Shown: positions 19,695-21,115 of the stretch, one piece after another | Layout: every line of letters starts with the position of its first letter | Position numbering within the stretch: position 1 is the first letter of the stretch | From: Chromera velia | Lineage: Eukaryota > Sar > Chromeraceae | Assembly: GCA_018398765.1 (NCBI GenBank) | Contig: JAHBMJ010002226.1 | Coordinates: 1-21,115 of the forward strand | Length of the DNA stretch: 21,115 bases | Reading direction: 5' to 3' | The notes under the pieces: model-generated | What the model was told of the DNA's origin: nothing | The model's input: the letters and a program-made list of their open reading frames with translations, nothing else | Database searches by the model: none | Program-made: the position numbers and the translations under genes

Positions 19695-20769
19695 ATTCTG
19701 TTGACCCCCTCTTGAAAGCTTTTGTCATGCACCCCCCCGGAAATCTCCCGGCTTTCGGCTATATATACTTCCGGCACTCAGATGACAGGCCTATATGGAC
19801 AGGCCAAAATATACAATTTATTATTTCTTTTCCTTAAAGCAAAACCATGTCCTCCTTCATCACGGCTATAGAATATTAAGTTAGAACGCAAAATTATCAG
19901 AGTCTTCTTATAGTGACTAATGAAAGTTACCTGTGAGACTCGGCGAATACTCTAGAATCCTTAACAATACTCCTTAGTACTGGTAGCGGAGAGGACTAAA
20001 GTAATACTAAGCTAAAATTGAGAAGACTGCGGTCTGACTGTCATAAGCATATAATGCTTGCGGAACTAAACAACTTTCAACGAGTCCGGTTTGGAGTCTC
20101 AGGACTTAAATATTGATATACAATGAAACACACCCTTGAGTTCAAGTTTCCATCAAAAGAAGTAAAGATTTTGAAGTATCAACTCCACAACGACCCTGCT
20201 GGTACTGTTTTTGTTTTTTTACCCCCAGTTCAACCCCCGCGTTCGCACACCTCCAATTCCCTTTCTGTCCTGATCGCCCCACTGCCACACGCGCGCGCCC
20301 CACACACACACCCACACAAACACGTACAGACGTGCGAATGGCCCGGTCAGAAATTATAAGCAATTGGTCTGAATTAAGCAACTGTTACAGTGACTCCAGT
20401 TATGTTAAATGCCCTCTCAGCGATATTTCCGGGGCATCAGACTGCGTACGTTTTCTTTAATCGGAGATTCATGTACGCTCGCATGCATACACTCCAACCT
20501 AAACTCTTTGTAACTGCCCCTCAGCTACGCTTTCCAGGCCACTCCATGCCACTCCGTACAGTAATGGATTATCATGGATCGACCCTCATATGTAGTCATG
20601 TTAATTTGCATGATCGACGTCATTGAATGAATGAATGAATTAAGGCGGTTAAAGCCCGTGAGCCACTACTTAGGCTCTGGCTAACCACAGGCCCAGGCAT
20701 GATATGCAATGTTGGTTTGTTGACCTAGTGTCATTGATCATAACGGTTCTACGCATGACCTCAAAAACT

Positions 20770-20827
20770 AGCCCAAAAAGCGAAGCTGGGGACACTTAAG
20801 CCAAAAAGTACAACTGGGGGGCACTTA
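20770..20827. repeat. Two degenerate 29-base tandem copies
   Basis: AGCCCAAAAAGCGAAGCTGG and following bases (20770-20798) is repeated with changes at 20799-20827; both end in CACTTA. A diverged inverted relative appears at 20511-20540 (TAACTGCCCCTCAGCTACGC and on). They may be remains of a short interspersed or mobile element. Confidence 0.55.
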
Positions 20828-20881
20828 GAAAGAGTTGGGGTGACACCTCGTAAATGTCGTACCTGAATCTTGGATTGGAAT

Positions 20882-20964
20882 CAGAACGGCGCAATGCGCG
20901 CGCGATTATTTGCAAACGTGCAGAACGGCGCAATGCGCGCGCGAATATTTGCAAACGTGCAGAA
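20882..20964. repeat. 39-base tandem repeat, two copies plus a start
   Basis: The unit begins CAGAACGGCGCAATGCGCGC and includes GCGCGCGC and TTTGCAAACGTG. Copies are at 20882-20920 and 20921-20959 with one base difference, followed by CAGAA of a third. The unit is 13 codons long, so a minus-strand frame stays open through it, but I do not regard that frame as a gene. Confidence 0.85.
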
Positions 20965-21115
20965 ATAAAATGCATGCATGCAAAAGCATCTTTGAGGCAA
21001 TTCAAATTGACGTTCATGTATTCGTAGTCAATGCAAGACACAAAAGCAGACAAAGACTACTCTGGGCAACTGCCAGAGGTTTCGCGTAAGAAGTAGATCT
21101 TCATGTCGATCATGT

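Larger units (their letters stand above)
19359..21115. other. Upstream flank of the membrane-protein gene, no supported gene
   Basis: It probably contains the promoter of the minus-strand gene that starts at 19358. Possible signals are CTATATATAC at about 19759-19768, ATATGGCGC twice (19645, 19669) and a perfect palindrome CTTGCGCGCAAG at 19683-19694. Further out are a CA-rich run (about 20288-20323), a (TGAA)n run near 20626-20640 and the tandem repeats listed separately. The open frames here are short and show no protein-like pattern. Confidence 0.5.

Noticed and set aside
20142-20381. Small frame over the CA-rich run
   Set aside because: Composition is driven by the CA/GT repeat and there is no other coding evidence.
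1-21115. CRISPR array, tRNA, rRNA or bacterial defence system
   Set aside because: No spaced identical repeats, tRNA-like clover-leaf or TPsiC signature, or rRNA core sequence was seen, and the genes are intron-containing eukaryotic genes.

Overview
The window is nuclear DNA from a eukaryote with intron-rich genes. The best guess is a chromerid-type alga (Chromera-like). This rests on an RNI-type leucine-rich-repeat gene beside an ankyrin gene with a distinctive helical head, introns packed with tetranucleotide repeats, and TGCAG acceptors. The organism is an inference from style and remembered family features, not from a marker gene. No rRNA, tRNA, organellar gene, CRISPR array or bacterial operon was found.

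Layout: (1) 1-989 is AT-rich intergenic DNA and the 3' flank of the first gene. (2) 990 to about 7208, minus strand: a multi-exon LRR protein gene. One 2.6 kb last exon carries nearly the whole LRR array; small upstream exons of symmetric phase carry the N-terminal part. The introns hold (GACA)n, (AAGAG)n and a 270 bp (GGAA/AAAGG)n tract. (3) 7209-7831 is a shared divergent promoter region. (4) 7832-9490, plus strand: an intronless 552-residue ankyrin-repeat protein. (5) 9491-12573 is an AT-rich intergenic block with a 1,037 bp TIR transposable element (10981-12017, TA duplication) that carries a gene-like fragment, and an orphan ORF at 10052-10339. (6) 12574-19358, minus strand: a 12-exon gene. 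I assembled its model by matching splice phases; it predicts about 736 residues with 3-4 membrane segments and a long polar C-terminal tail. I could not assign its family. (7) 19359-21115 is the upstream flank of that gene, with palindromic and tandem motifs but no supported gene.

The LRR and ankyrin proteins are probably protein-interaction scaffolds of expanded families; nothing links them in a pathway with the membrane protein. The most useful results are the phase-consistent exon models, the TIR element with its subterminal CTAG clusters, the GTCAGT splice donors embedded in short GTCA repeats, and the three-LRR super-repeat.
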